Assembly (NCBI GenBank): GCA_907163375.1
Contig: CAJQUW010011639.1
Coordinates: forward strand, 62,001 to 126,000
Length of the DNA: 64,000 nucleotides
Source: Prostheceraeus crozeri
Lineage: Eukaryota > Platyhelminthes > Polycladida > Euryleptidae
Direction: 5' to 3'
In this document: piece by piece, positions 20,175 to 31,429 of the stretch
How the letters are laid out: every line of letters begins with the position of its first letter
Numbering within the stretch: position 1 is the stretch's first letter
The notes under the pieces: model-generated
What the model was told of the DNA's origin: nothing
Databases searched by the model: none
Seen by the model: the letters and a program-made list of their open reading frames with translations, nothing else
Position numbers and translations under genes: made by a program

Positions 20175-20694
20175 CAAAGAAGTGTGTAATGCGCAAAGCT
20201 GCACATTTCAAGACAAACTCTCTGGCGTTGGTAAAGAGAATTTGGGAAGGTATCAAGGAATGCAAAAATGGTGTTTGATCAGAACGGAAACGAATGTCTG
20301 GGGTGTCATTTGGCTTGTTGGGGGTATTGAACTTTACATCCTGGAAAATAGTATAAATAGTGTTCGTTTTAGTGAACAGTTAAACCGTCTAATTGAGCGT
20401 GGTAAATTACCTAGCAATTTCATAGGAGTGCAGTAACATCTCTTAGGAACAGCGTGAACTACGATCACGCGCTGCCACAGCCCTGATTTGAATCCCACAG
20501 AGCATGTCTGGGATTTCTTCAGCAGGAAAATCAATTGTCGTTCCACTCCCGCAAAAACAAACGAGCTGAAACAATGGCTCCTGGCAGAATGGCAATTGAT
20601 GCCACGGACATTTTTTGCCTCTCTGATACAGAGAATGAATGATCGCATCTCAGCATTGATTGCAGCTCATGGTGGTGTCACCCTATGCTGATTA
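20175..20694 (+). pseudogene. Tc1/mariner-type transposase remnant
   Basis: Degenerate cut-and-paste transposase. GVIWLVGGIELYILE (from about 20296) fits the strand around the second catalytic Asp of Tc1 transposases, and NPTEHVWDFFSRKI (from about 20490) fits the conserved NPIEHVWD block holding the third acid. RMNDRISALIAAHGGVTLC, ending at 20691, fits the C-terminal helix and GG-x-T-x-Y ending. The two blocks lie in different frames and the N-terminal DNA-binding half is largely unrecognisable, so the copy is dead. No terminal inverted repeats were found. Confidence 0.75.
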
Positions 20695-20960
20695 ATTATT
20701 GACTTGTAAGCACTTTCAAAATATAAACATTAGTTATCACAAAATTTTTATTTTCACTTTAACGTATCAAGGAACAAATTTAATATTATAAGACAGGAAA
20801 AGAGAATTGAATTAGCCCGGTATGCAGCAGTAATTTTGCTAAAGAGTGTTGTGAAGAGTGCTGATATCAACAGAGACATGATTAGGATTCGAGTTTCGCT
20901 GAGCTGAAGTGAAATTTGCTAATCCGAACTCCTGCTAATAGCTTCATCTATTTTCTGATG

Positions 20961-21012
20961 TATTTCTTGAATTTTACCATTTGATTCCAATGGGAATCCT
21001 TTAACCTTACCT
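20961..21012 (+). repeat. 52-bp dispersed repeat, copy 2
   Basis: Matches 16431-16482 at 49 of 52 positions, same strand, 4.5 kb apart. Confidence 0.7.
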
Positions 21013-21493
21013 ATAACCGAAAGCGACTGGCTGTGACACTCAAAAATCAAGATCTACAAATCCATGCTATTAAGCCCTTTGTGCGCGAATTTAGGAATAA
21101 AGTGTGAAAAATACATCTATTAAATGTCTGTCCAAAACCTGTTCGAAGTCAAATTATGAGCGATCTTCTTGTTAAATCTGCTGAGCATTGCACACAATTT
21201 ATCAATCAGTCTCATGCCATATTTAACCTTCAATGTGACTGTTTGACTTAACTTTTCTTCATTTTTCTTATAGTTTCTAAAATAATTTATCCTCACCATT
21301 ATCTTTCACGAATCATTCAGATTATCTTGTGAGGCGACATCAAATGTACTGTACTTGCATCAGGGGCGTTCTCTGAGAAAATGGTAAACTTTCATTTCAA
21401 CTCTGCCTTTTGATTTTAATCTTTTGGCCAGGGTACATGCAAAGAAATTGAAGCCAAAAAGTTCAAATGTTCATTTATGGCATTGATGCGTAG

Positions 21494-21702
21494 TTTCTTT
21501 GTGATGTAATGACAATGTTTCAAGCATAACATCATCAAGAAATGCTTTATAGTGTGACCTCGATACTTATTTTCTTTGTGATGTAATGACAATGTTTCAA
21601 GCATAAAATCATCAAGAAATACTTTATAGTGTGTCTTCGATGCTTATTTTCTTTGAGACGTAATCACAATGGTCCAAGCATTACATCATGATGAAGTGAT
21701 AC
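21494..21702 (+). repeat. 77-bp tandem repeat, about 2.7 copies
   Basis: TTTCTTTGTGATGTAATGAC begins at 21494 and 21571, and a diverged third copy begins at 21648; spacing is exactly 77 bp each time. The third copy decays towards 21700. Confidence 0.85.
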
Positions 21703-22387
21703 CTAGACTACTGACAGCACGCAAATTAGCTTTAAAGCATTTGAAAAAAAGAGTACCTCCCATGCTGAACCTGAGCGTCAAGTTTTGCTCTAAAATCAAA
21801 ACTGCATTACCTACAACTTCAATGTTTGAGCTGGCTCAGAGTAATTTAGCTCAGAGTAAAAGTATAATGAAGTTGGGAACACCTTCAGCATGCAAGCTTT
21901 GAAGACAGTGGATCAAATCTGCTTTGGAGAAAAGTGCTTCACATTGATCCTTTGAGGGTTTTAGCATTGCAGAGGGACTTATCATCACTCACTCACTCAC
22001 TATCCTTAGGGTCTGTTTGTACCAATGTACAAAGTCATTTTGTTATTTTTTGCTATTCTCGCCTTGTACATCGATTTCGTAAGAAGATTTGATATCGTAC
22101 ACTTTACATTGTACCTACCGATATCTGACTCGTGTATGCCGTCCTTTGTTACAAATCACACGTAAGTTCAAGTGGACGCTAACTCACGTATTGTAACTCA
22201 ATTCTCTTCTATTGGTTACTCGAAATAGATCAATGAATTTTGTTGAGACTCAAGGTCACTTTCACTTGTTAAGAAAAACTGGAGACACCGAAATTCTTGT
22301 GTAATAAAATGCTGAGCAAAAGTTATGCAAGGCATTTAGATTTTCATTTCCCGATTTTGCAAGTATCTTATGGAATCGCGCGAGGTT

Positions 22388-22393
22388 TATAAA
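22388..22393 (+). promoter_or_regulatory. Candidate TATA box
   Basis: TATAAA within GGTTTATAAACTAG, 141 bp before the ATG of the candidate secreted-protein exon. Spacing suits a transcription start near 22420. Functional use is inferred. Confidence 0.4.
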
Positions 22394-22528
22394 CTAGTTT
22401 GCGCTCAATGTACCTTTAAGCGAATCTTTCGACCTGCAGTTTCGAGGTCACCGTCGTAGCGAATCAAAACTACTGAAATAGCTTGTGCAAAGTGGGTGAA
22501 TATTTAAAGAAATAAATTAAACAAACAT

Positions 22529-23005
22529 ATGTTTAAAACATGTCTTTTAACCATTTTTTTAACCTTGATATCTTTCATTCCTTCTTCACGAAGGGCAATC
22601 TACCATGAACTTCGAAGAGATTATCTCTGCGATGATTGCATGTTCTTCCATCCACTCAAACGAACAGTCGTAAACGAATATTCAATTATTGATCAGCCCG
22701 GAGCTTGGAATGGAAACTTATCAAAACTGATATCTGAATGCAATTTTGTAGAAAACGACAAGAAGAGAAAAGATAGAATGGAAATGTCTCGTATTAATCA
22801 ATTGAATTATCGTTGTGTAGAAATTATGAGAAATTACAGAAGACGCGCTCAGTTTATTTCCAAAGTACTACCCAACGCGTCGCCAAAGGGAGCTTCCGAA
22901 TCTCGAAGCCGCTTTCATCTTGATAAAAATGAATTAATTATCTGTTTCTTTTTTTATTACTCTGTGGATATGAGGCAAGTTTTCGTTTCTTTGCGAATCG
23001 ATTAA
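22529..23005 (+). CDS. Candidate secreted-protein exon, unrecognised
   Basis: A 158-residue open frame with a good N-terminal signal peptide: MFKTCLLTIFLTLISFIPSS has a Lys near the start, a hydrophobic core and a plausible cut before RRA. The mature part has four cysteines (CDDC near residue 34, then two spaced ones), many basic residues, and dibasic or tribasic runs (RR, KKRK, RRR) of the kind cut by prohormone convertases. A peptide-hormone precursor or a small secreted factor is possible. The last 30 residues turn hydrophobic and may be intronic, so the real protein could continue in other exons. I recognise no family. It is the best candidate for a host gene here, supported only by signal peptide, TATA box and open length. 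Confidence 0.4.
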   Translation: MFKTCLLTIFLTLISFIPSSRRAIYHELRRDYLCDDCMFFHPLKRTVVNEYSIIDQPGAWNGNLSKLISECNFVENDKKRKDRMEMSRINQLNYRCVEIMRNYRRRAQFISKVLPNASPKGASESRSRFHLDKNELIICFFFYYSVDMRQVFVSLRID

Positions 23006-25128
23006 TTGAGCATTTGTAGATTTATACGGTTTTCTAGAACCAATTATAACCATTGTGGCATCATTGAGTTATTACTGATTATCATGTCGGTTGTTATAAT
23101 CCGAAGATGAGAGAAAACGTAATTCCTCATCCGACTTTGTTCATTTGTTGTTAGAAAAAACTCATTTTTACTTTGCATCAAGTTTGTGATCAGGCTAACC
23201 ATAGCTTGCTATACAACAGAGTTTGCAATATAATTAGTGTACACCGCAACGACAAATTTTGAAAAACAAAAATGATTATAAGTGTAATTCGTGTTCGGCC
23301 AGAGTTGAACGCATGTCCTGGGTGGGGTCAGGTGCGGCACTTGAACGGGTCGCCGCCGGGTGAGGTCGGACTGGTTCTTGCGCGAGTCAAGACATTGAAA
23401 CCGCGGAGCGCCCCTGAGATGTGACCCGGACTGGTGAACATAATATATTAAAGGCAAAATCTCTCCTAGTTTTTTGCTATTTGATATCTTAATCATGATT
23501 GACACAAACCTAGTGCATGGAAAGCCTTTAATCAACCTAATGATTGACTCTTTGTAGCCTCCACGTAGTTAAGTTGCAAAAATTATGAAGTTCATGCATT
23601 GTTATCGGCCAATTTATGTGTAGGCTACTAAGAGATGTAAAAGGTCGGAGATGGGACGGTGGCTGGCTTTGATCGTTAGGCATTATTTGATCAACTTATG
23701 CCATTAGACATTATTCAATTTCCACATAGCATACATGAAATACATGTACATGGATGGTAAACCTACCAGTACTTCGTATAAGCGAGAGTTACCTACTACA
23801 AAACATTATTGTACAATGCAACTATCCGCACCTTGATAATATGTTTTGTGCGATAAGCAGTAATGTGCGTAATGACTTGTTTGCTCATTTAATGACAATT
23901 CTATAAAATTAATTTAAATAAATTGATTTTAATGACATTTTTTAAAATTCATAATAATGCTAACTACATTTTCAAAGTCAAATAAATACAAGCAAATTGA
24001 AAACAGATAATCAAAATATTGGCCGAAACGGGCATTGATATAATGATGACATGGTGCAATAATAATATATACGCTTATCTATCTCCCGCCTCCACAACAA
24101 AGTTTTAAGCGGTCAAGAAATTCTAAGCTCCAATGCAAGATAAGCTTTTTTAACGATAAGTGTTCTGAGAGATCACTGACTGAGTTCTGATGTTGCAAAA
24201 ATGGTTTGTCTGCGACGTGCAAACTTGATTTAAAGTGATTCACGGAAGTGAGATTATTTTACCTTTTTACTTGTGATTTACGGAATTCCAGTGATTTGCG
24301 ACGTCAATTGAGAACTCTCTCCACTGCAGTTCAAATTCATATCTTTTTAGTTTACATTGATGACCACGAGCTGACGTATAGGATTCTGGAAAAATGAGCT
24401 CGCCAAGCTTGCCTTCAATTTCTTATTTCATTGAGTGTCCCAAGATAGTCGCAGGTGTTGTTGTACCTGTACAGCGTCAATCAAAATTTATCGCGTGCCG
24501 CTAACTCATCAAACAATATTGTCCGCGATCCATCGTGAATATTTGGGTAGTAGGCCCAAGGTTGCATTGAAATCCATTACTCATTGCATCTCTGAGCTCC
24601 ACGCGTAACATAAACTATCTCATGTAGTGAAACTATTCAAGATCTGGAATAGTTTTGCTATACATAATTGACCAGTCGACGGGAGATCACTTTATGTTTT
24701 CACAAGTCGAATCAGTAAAACTCCCCTGAGTTTGGTCGAGGTTTATAATTTAAAGTCAAAAGATAAAACACGCTCCAGACGAGCCTTTGGCCTCCTGCGC
24801 CTTCTATCGGTCGATGGTAAGAAAGTTTTGCTATGGATAGGCTGAGGAATACACAATGCTTCCAAAATTCATACCGACTAAAATATAGGATTTTCGAAAC
24901 TTTATTTGAGATAATGTAGGGATTTTAATTGCATGTAAGCCTACATGAATAAGTTGCCGGTAATAATTTTTAACTGTTTAAAGAGCAGTTCACTATATAT
25001 TTATGTCAGAAAATATATGATTAATTGTTCTCAAATTATGATGCATTTACAATTCTCTTACGCTCTTAATATTGTAATGATTGACTAAACAACTTCTTCT
25101 AGACTGAAGGTCGTTGACGATCGTCATG
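23006..25128. other. Host intergenic DNA, no gene seen
   Basis: AT-rich DNA apart from a sharply GC-richer island at about 23285-23440 whose origin I cannot identify. No domain-bearing open frame, RNA gene or clear repeat was found. Confidence 0.5.
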
Positions 25129-25134
25129 GGTGTA
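25129..25134. other. Left 6-bp target duplication of Polinton-2
   Basis: GGTGTA immediately before the terminal AGTAGTAACCCC; its exact partner is 41746-41751. Confidence 0.9.
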
Positions 25135-28100
25135 AGTAGTAACCCCATCCCAGACGCAAGCGCAAAATGTGAAATGCTGAGTCATCATGCTGACTCAGCC
25201 CCCCCCTTTGGAAGGAAGGTGAGGGACATGGCCAAGGATGTGCTGGGAGGAATGGGTCCGAGAGGAAGAAACGCGTCCCTTCCCCCCCCCCTCTGGAAGG
25301 AAGGAAGGAAGGAGTGTTCGGGTAAGGGTTGGGAAGGAAGGTGATAGGAATGTCGGAGGGATACAGTGAGGAAAGGGTAGGTTTTGGAGGTTTTGGGATG
25401 AGAAAGTCCATGTTTCGGCATGAAGGAGTGATCGGATGGAAAAACGGAGGCCAGATTCGGACTCTACGTGAAATTCTACATCTGTGGTGTGATTTCCAGC
25501 TCAATCGGAGAGAAAAAATTTCGAGGACGTCCCCCCCCCTCCTGCAAAAACTTCCAACTTTGGTGTTAGAGATGGTAGAAAGTCGTGCAATAGCTCATTT
25601 GAAAGCTAAGAGTGAGAAAAATGCAATGGTAAGCTCAGTTTGGACTAATTTTCTTGGGTTTAGGGAGGAAAATGGCAGGAAACCATCAGAGTTGGAAAAG
25701 GCAGGTGTTGGAGGTGTTGGGATGAGAAAAGTCATTTTTCGGAAAGAAGGAGACCTCGGATGGGAAAACGGAAGCCAGATTCGGACTCTACGTGAAATTT
25801 AGGGTTAGGAAGGTTGTTTTCAGCTCAATCGGAGAGAAAAAGTTTTGAAGACGTCCCCCCTCCTCCTGCCAAACTACCAACTTTGGTTGTAGACATCGTA
25901 GAAAGTCGGGCAATAGCTCGTTTGAAAGCTGGGAGTGAGACAAATTCAGTGGACAACATGGCTTGCTCGTATCTGCCTTCGTTTCGAGGTGAGATGGTAT
26001 TGAAAATTTTGGACCTTGGCGAAAAACGACAGAGTTAGAATGTTTATGAAAATCGCTCTAGCGGGTGAAGCAAGCCTCGGACAGAAAAACAGAGACCGGA
26101 TTTGGAATCAGCGTCAAATTCTGCTTCGGCATGCTAAATTTGAAAGCCATCGGAGAGGAAAAATTTTTCATCATTTTTTCCGAAAAACGACTGTTAGAAT
26201 TTTGCGATGGCTGTGGGCTGTAGAGCCAAAACGAAGCATCAACTGGGAAAATGGAGGGAAGATTCGGATTCAGCGTCAAATTCTACATGGAAATGGCGTA
26301 TTTCCAGCTCAATCGGAGAACTAGAACCGGAGATAGATGGGGTTTCAGTGTTTGGATGATGGGTATTACGTCATCAGCTGATCGCCACACACTATGTAAG
26401 TGGAAACTCGGCTTGTGGAAATCAGTTCTCCTCCCGACTGGGTTGGGGTAGGTGAACTCTGGAGCTCCGATGATAGCATTGGAAATCTGAGAAACCGGGT
26501 TTCTGTAAGAAACCGACTTAGAAAATTTCATTGCTGAAGTCAGCTAAGGCATCAGACTTAGAGGTTCGCCAGGAGATGGCCTTCGTCTCCAGGCCATAAA
26601 AGACTCCAAAACTTTAAAGTCTTGTAACTTTGCTTCTACAAGTCGGTTTTACTTGATTCAAAAAAGGTTCGGTCGCTATTGACCTGCCCTAAGTGACAAA
26701 CTACTTATAAAATTTCATAAGTAGTGCTAAGAAGTTGAAAAATTTAAATTCACTAGTTTTGGAGGTTTTCTGGGGTGTTCGACCCTGCTGAAGTCAATGA
26801 AAGGATTTTTAATGATGTCTGAGCCAGTCTTCTCATGGTATAGGCAGCTTTTCACTGAAAGCGAGCAAGACACGGAGAGTTTTGCTGTAATATTCCACTG
26901 ACAGGGTGTTCCTTCGGGACGGCGGACGATGCCGTAGTGATAAGTGTGGCAAAGGAGTGTGTCATAGTTTAGACCGAAACCGCTGGGGCAACTCATGTCT
27001 CATGTTGGGCATTTGACACAGTTCTCAACGTAGCACTTTGAACGCCAATCGGTTGAGTCTTAGCTATCTTGTCATGGGTGGCCTCTAAACATCTCCATTG
27101 CTGGTGAATCAAGCTCTCTACGGCTTGCTATCAAGCTGATCAAAGTCTGCCAACCTCTTACCAACTCCACCGGTTTTCATGTCTGGCGATCAAGTCATGG
27201 ACGGTGCAAGTCACGGAGATTTTCGGTGTGATACTTCCTGTGGGTGGGCGTTCTTTCGAGACAGCGGTGAAGTCCGTAGCGATGAGTACTGCACGGGACG
27301 TGGGTAATGGTAATCCTTGTGAAACCTCTCTGCGTCATGTTTCCAAGTGGTTGCCTTTCGTCTCAACGTTGTACTCTGACCGCCAGGGCGACATTTAGCT
27401 ATCTGCCACAGATTACCTCATAAAATCTCAATTGCACTTGTCTCCCGACAGTTGGCCAACCATGCGAGAATGAACCATCAGTTCTGCTTGTCTCTATCAC
27501 GGAGACGAAATGATGACTGGAATGAAGGGAGGACATTCATGCGCCACACGCAACACATCACAGACTTCTCTCTTCTCTAGTGAACAAGCTCTTGTCAGTG
27601 TCGTCAGAAACTTTATCATGTTTTACTAAAGTTTTATTGCAACACAGGTTGATGCATAGTTAGAAAGTTTGATCATCAACGTTTTGTTCGTAAGTCTAGT
27701 CAGAAACTGCATCATGGTTTGTAAAAGCAAAGTTAGTGTATTCAAATAATATTACCGCGACACCCGTTTGAGAAAATAAAGTTTGATCATGACGTTTATT
27801 CGTGAGTGCCGTCAGAAACTGCATCATGGTTTGTAAAAGCAAAGTTTAGTATAGTCAAATATTTTTACTGTAACACAGGTTGATGTATAGTTAGAAAGTT
27901 TGATCACTGAAGTTGTATTCGTAAGTCTAATCAGAAAGTGTATCATGGTTTGCAAAAGCAAAGTTAGTGTAGTCAAGTAGTTTTACTGTGACACACGTTT
28001 GTAAAAGTAAAGTTTGATCATGACGTTTATTCGTGAGTCTAGTCAGAAACTTTATCATGGTTTGTAAAATTTTTACTGCAACACAGGTTGATGTATAGTT

Positions 28101-28495
28101 AGAAAATTTGATCATGGCGTTTTATGAAACACAAGTGTCATAAAATTTGAGCGTTAGTGTAGTCAAATAACTTTACTACGACACACGTTTGTGAAAATAA
28201 TGTTTGATCATTGACATTGTATGACTGACCGAACTCATCACAGCACTAGAAATTTTTAAAAGGTTTTACTGCACTGTGTAGATTGTCTTGTAGCTTACTT
28301 TCAGTGTTAGAAAGTTTTACTGGAGACAGTTGCCAAATATTCCCTATTAGAAAATTCAAACTTCATGACTGTTAGATTCGCTTCATCAGTTTTACTAAAA
28401 GCAGTTTTCTACTGCAATGAGAGTTTAGAATGTTATATGAAAACAGTGTTCACAACAGCACTAGAAAGTTTAGCACAACAGAAGTGTCATGAAAG
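25135..28495 (+). repeat. Polinton-2 left terminal inverted repeat (about 3.36 kb)
   Basis: Matches 38331-41745 in reverse complement. Between about 25440 and 27400 the arms are almost identical; several open frames are the same residue for residue in both. The outer 300 bp differ mainly in poly-C/G run lengths. The inner part (about 27600-28340) is a degenerate array of segments around GTTAGAAAGTTTGATCA and AACACAGGTTGATG with different copy numbers in the two arms. A hairpin lies 42 bp from the tip (25176-25199). The open frames inside the arms are not treated as genes. Confidence 0.95.
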
Positions 28496-28740
28496 AAAAA
28501 CTTATTGTAATCTCTATGACGTTTATGAACTGTATCTATATTATTGTCAACAGCATGGGTCTATGTAAAACATGTTTTTACTCCTTGTGAATGAATGATG
28601 ATCATTTTATGAAGTGTATTCTGTACTTGTAAATTTCGTCTGGTGTTGAATAGACTTACAGTGGAACATGATTGTTATTTCTTTTTTTTTATTCATAGTG
28701 GAAGTCATGAAGCAATGTGAAATCTATAGTCACAACGTTT

Positions 28741-29163
28741 ATGATGGCGCATCGTACCTTAAGTAACCACGTGTGTCATTTGACTCTTGATAAACAAGGA
28801 TTCGATGGATTTTTACAGGCTTGGAACCTTACATTTAAAGTAGAGATGAATGATATGAAAGTGGCAGCAACTGAAAGTCTTCCTCTCTTCAAAAGATTAA
28901 TAGAGAGTTTTCAACCTGAAGATGTGAAGGGTAGACTCATTGCTTATATTGAGTTGAAAGATTTGCAAAAGCCACTTCGTTTTGAATTCTATTGCTCAGA
29001 ATGGACTACTCTTAGTGACCTATCTTATGCACGACATGCAGAGAAAATTATGGAGAAAATGGAAGGGACGAAGGAAGGAAATGCATACGTTGTTAAATAT
29101 ATCATGATTCAAATGAGTGTGTTTACATCCACGACTTTGTTTGATCGTCGACACATCGTGTAG
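28741..29163 (+). CDS. Unrecognised Polinton protein, paralogue A
   Basis: A protein of about 140 residues beginning MMAHRTLS (ATG 28741; the frame is open from 28717). The C-terminal two-thirds, LIAYIELKD, FEFYCSEWTTLSDLSYARHA and VVKYIMIQMSVF, aligns with the gene at 37986-38321 at the other end of the unique region. It looks like a small alpha/beta protein, with no catalytic or metal motif. AATAAA follows at 29168-29173, five bases after the stop. Position just inside the left inverted repeat suggests it is read with the element's outer genes. I recall similar small proteins in animal Polintons but know no function. Confidence 0.55.
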   Translation: MMAHRTLSNHVCHLTLDKQGFDGFLQAWNLTFKVEMNDMKVAATESLPLFKRLIESFQPEDVKGRLIAYIELKDLQKPLRFEFYCSEWTTLSDLSYARHAEKIMEKMEGTKEGNAYVVKYIMIQMSVFTSTTLFDRRHIV

Positions 29164-29540
29164 ATAGAATAAAGTTTTCTTTTCACTGAGTATTTGTAAT
29201 GGTGTATAGAGCGACATGCGTCATTGCGCTTTGTTAGATAAATGAATGCGTTTTTGTTCGAGAAAAGGGGCGTGTTATAACATGAGTCATTGCGCTTTGT
29301 GCATTACTATCAGGCTCTTTGTTAGATAAATGAATGCGTCTTTTTTCGAGAAAAGGGCGTGTCACTAAAGTCTTTGTGAGGACTAGAACGACTTTGTAAG
29401 AGGGAAGGTTTCCACCCACGCAGTCAAAAGTTCACATGTGATAACTCTTTGTCACATAACAAAGACAGGGAAAACGAGAAAAGGGAAACGCATGTATGTG
29501 ATTGGAGCTAGGTCTGCTTATAAAACGGACGACTGAGAGC
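29164..29540. repeat. Intergenic with 88-bp-spaced direct repeat
   Basis: A segment of about 46 bp starting CTTTGTTAGATAAATGAATG occurs at 29229-29275 and 29317-29362 (period 88), ending in CGAGAAAAGGGCGTGT. No coding sequence is seen. It could hold promoter elements for the following sequence. Confidence 0.6.
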
Positions 29541-30137
29541 ATGGCAATAATTTCCGTCCTTGCGCTAACCATGCAGTTGCTCAAAGCCATCAACTCGTCT
29601 GCTCTCGCACTGGGTACACTGAACTCCCTTACTTTAGCATCAGGTAAAAACGCTTTCAATCAAAAGATAACTCATCATGGAGAAGCCGTAACCATAAAAA
29701 CTCCAAGTCAATGGATAGATTATCTAAAGATTATGTCAACAAAGTATGGACTGGCCGTGTGTGTGCCGTTAGACTAATGGACACGGTTACAATTCAATAC
29801 CCTTGAAACATTCCTGAAAGAAAATCTCACCAATCCCAAAGAAATTGTTCGACACAATGGGAAGCGGCCACAAGTTCCCATCATGGAAAGACGATACATG
29901 TATGTGCATATGGATAGACACTGTCTCATCATCCATGAAAAGGAGGGCAGCGAATTCGACTTACTCAATTGCAAACCACTCCCCATTTTGGGAAAAGGAT
30001 TCTACTCCTCCGAAATTAAAATTCAAACCATCAACACGGATCCGCGCAGGGACGGAAGGTTGTTTACGTTGAATCCCTATCTTGTCTCCATCAGCTTTAA
30101 AAATGATGTCCATGTTGATGATGATCAAGTACAGTAA
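29541..30137 (+). pseudogene. Unrecognised coding-like stretch in Polinton-2
   Basis: Two protein-like segments lie here: one starting MAIISVLALTMQLLKAINSS, with ITHHGEAVTIKTPSQWIDYL, and a more C-terminal one with YMYVHMDRHCLIIHEKEG and FTLNPYLVSISF. They are not in one uninterrupted frame, so if they formed one gene it is broken. Neither has a motif I recognise or a counterpart in the visible part of Polinton-1; it may correspond to a gene lying left of the window in that element. Confidence 0.3.
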
Positions 30138-30299
30138 CACTCTCCACACACTGAGAACGCACCATCGGTCTTTATGAGACCACGGCCTAACGGCCACCGT
30201 ATCAAGAAAAAATATGTACACTCACCATGTCACACATGAACATGACTCTCTCTCTCTCCTTCTTTCTTAGGTATACCCTTCTTCACTCAGGTTTTAATC

Positions 30300-30923
30300 A
30301 TGTGGAAATTATCAGCATGGCTCCATGTTTCATGGAAAAGTCAGTGTGTCACATTTCATGATACGAAACGTCAACTTCAGATAACTCTAGAACGCTTTCA
30401 TCTACGAAGGTTGCATCGCGCTATCCTATCCAACTCTTGCCGTGTCATTAACGTATGAGACGGGATTGTATTTATTCGCATTCAAGAGATGATTCTACAT
30501 AATGATCACTGCTACATTGTGATTTCAAAACCCTCATGGGAAAAGTATAAAAGGAAAGTTCACTCCACCCTCATTTTATTTGTGAGTCATGCTCCTCATC
30601 CGCATCATCAACGCCATGCGCGAAATGAATCTCAGAAGAGACATCGATTTAGAACAGTCGCATACCCATCGTCCCTATTCAGTCTATCATCGCGGTCGTC
30701 CGCAAATGTTGTTCATTCGCATGAGCAACGGTCGAAATCTTTAAATCTTTCGCTGCGGCAAAATCCAAGTCCTAGGAAACCTTTCCCATTTCGTGATTCA
30801 GTCCATGTGTTACGAAGTCGTCAAGAAAACACTCATGCCTCATCTCCGCCTGAGTCTCTTGACATTGAAGAATATAGTAGTGTCTGTTCAATTGAAGATG
30901 TTAGTGAATCTAGCCAACATTAA
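30300..30923 (+). pseudogene. PC4-like gene relic in Polinton-2
   Basis: Counterpart of the Polinton-1 gene at 845-1495. Shared landmarks are MWKL at the start, VTFHDTKRQLQITLERFHL, then SWEKYKRKVH, a His-rich linker, RKPFPFRDSVHVLRS and an acidic ending (DIEEYSSVCSIED). The copy is broken. As in Polinton-1, its 3' half is shared with the TBP-like gene in another frame, which shows the overlap is an old family trait rather than an accident. Confidence 0.65.
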
Positions 30924-31121
30924 AACCAGTAATCATTGTATTTTTATGAAACTGAACTCTTTCCTGCTGCTCTGATTCGGAAGTGGCATCCTGTACATAT
31001 CGCAGTGTTTCACAACGGACATTGTATCATGACTGGTTTACGTGATATCAGTAAAGTAGCTGACATTGGTAAATCTTTAATGCGTTATCTGTATGAGTCA
31101 CAGTTAATAGAATCGTGTTAA
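30616..31121 (+). pseudogene. TBP-like gene relic in Polinton-2
   Basis: Counterpart of the TBP-like gene at 628-1173. Recognisable parts are RGRPQMLFIRMSNGRNL (first lobe), LTLKNIVVSVQL (linker strand), and ETELFPAALIRKWHPVHIAV with HNGHCIMTGLRD (second lobe), ending close to the family length. It is broken. It lies on the opposite strand to the polymerase fossil, whereas in Polinton-1 both are on the same strand. Confidence 0.65.
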
Positions 31122-31164
31122 TCACATGAAGCGTTTTGAATGAGTCATCGCAATGAACCATCGT

Positions 31165-31255
31165 CCACACACGTGTCGGTGAAAAGGTCACGCTGTCTGA
31201 CGTGAGACGCCATCGATGTTGAATGACACGCCCACACACGTGTCGGTGAAAAGGT
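31165..31255. promoter_or_regulatory. Paired E-box direct repeat
   Basis: The 24-bp word beginning CCACACACGTGTCGGTGA occurs at 31165-31188 and 31232-31255. Each contains CACGTG, a palindromic E-box. Perfect repetition in an otherwise unique gap suggests paired protein sites; the function is unknown. Confidence 0.45.
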
Positions 31256-31429
31256 TGAACAAGACTGATTAGATTCGTATGACTGGCGCCTTACCACCTC
31301 ATGAGTCAGAGCTATTTATAGACATGAGTCAGCAAAGTGGCTGATGTTTCCTAAGCCGAAGAAATTGCCATGATGTCGCATTCGCTGGTGAGGATGTTAA
31401 CTTACAAACTCTAACATGGTTTTGACTTT

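Larger units (their letters stand above)
20700..22387. other. Host intergenic DNA with small repeats
   Basis: No gene is supported. The stretch contains the second copy of the 52-bp repeat (20961-21012) and a 77-bp tandem repeat (21494 on). Short open frames at 21416-21902 are by-products of the repeat. Confidence 0.5.

Noticed and set aside
16431-21012. The 52-bp direct repeats as long terminal repeats of one element
   Set aside because: They are only 52 bp, 4.5 kb apart, and enclose a complete LINE plus a Tc1 remnant in unrelated order; no LTR-type genes lie between.
21669-21902. 77-codon frame after the 77-bp repeat
   Set aside because: It is partly made of repeat sequence and has no domain or conservation evidence.
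25124-26324. Pro- and Ser-rich open frames at the outer ends of Polinton-2 (and 40562-41859)
   Set aside because: They are low-complexity readings of poly-G/C terminal DNA, mirrored in both arms, without start or domain support.
26727-26996. 89-codon open frame (starting MSCPSGFGLNYDTL) and its copy at 39890-40159
   Set aside because: Its apparent conservation comes only from the inverted repeat identity. It lies among non-coding terminal sequence and shows no domain.
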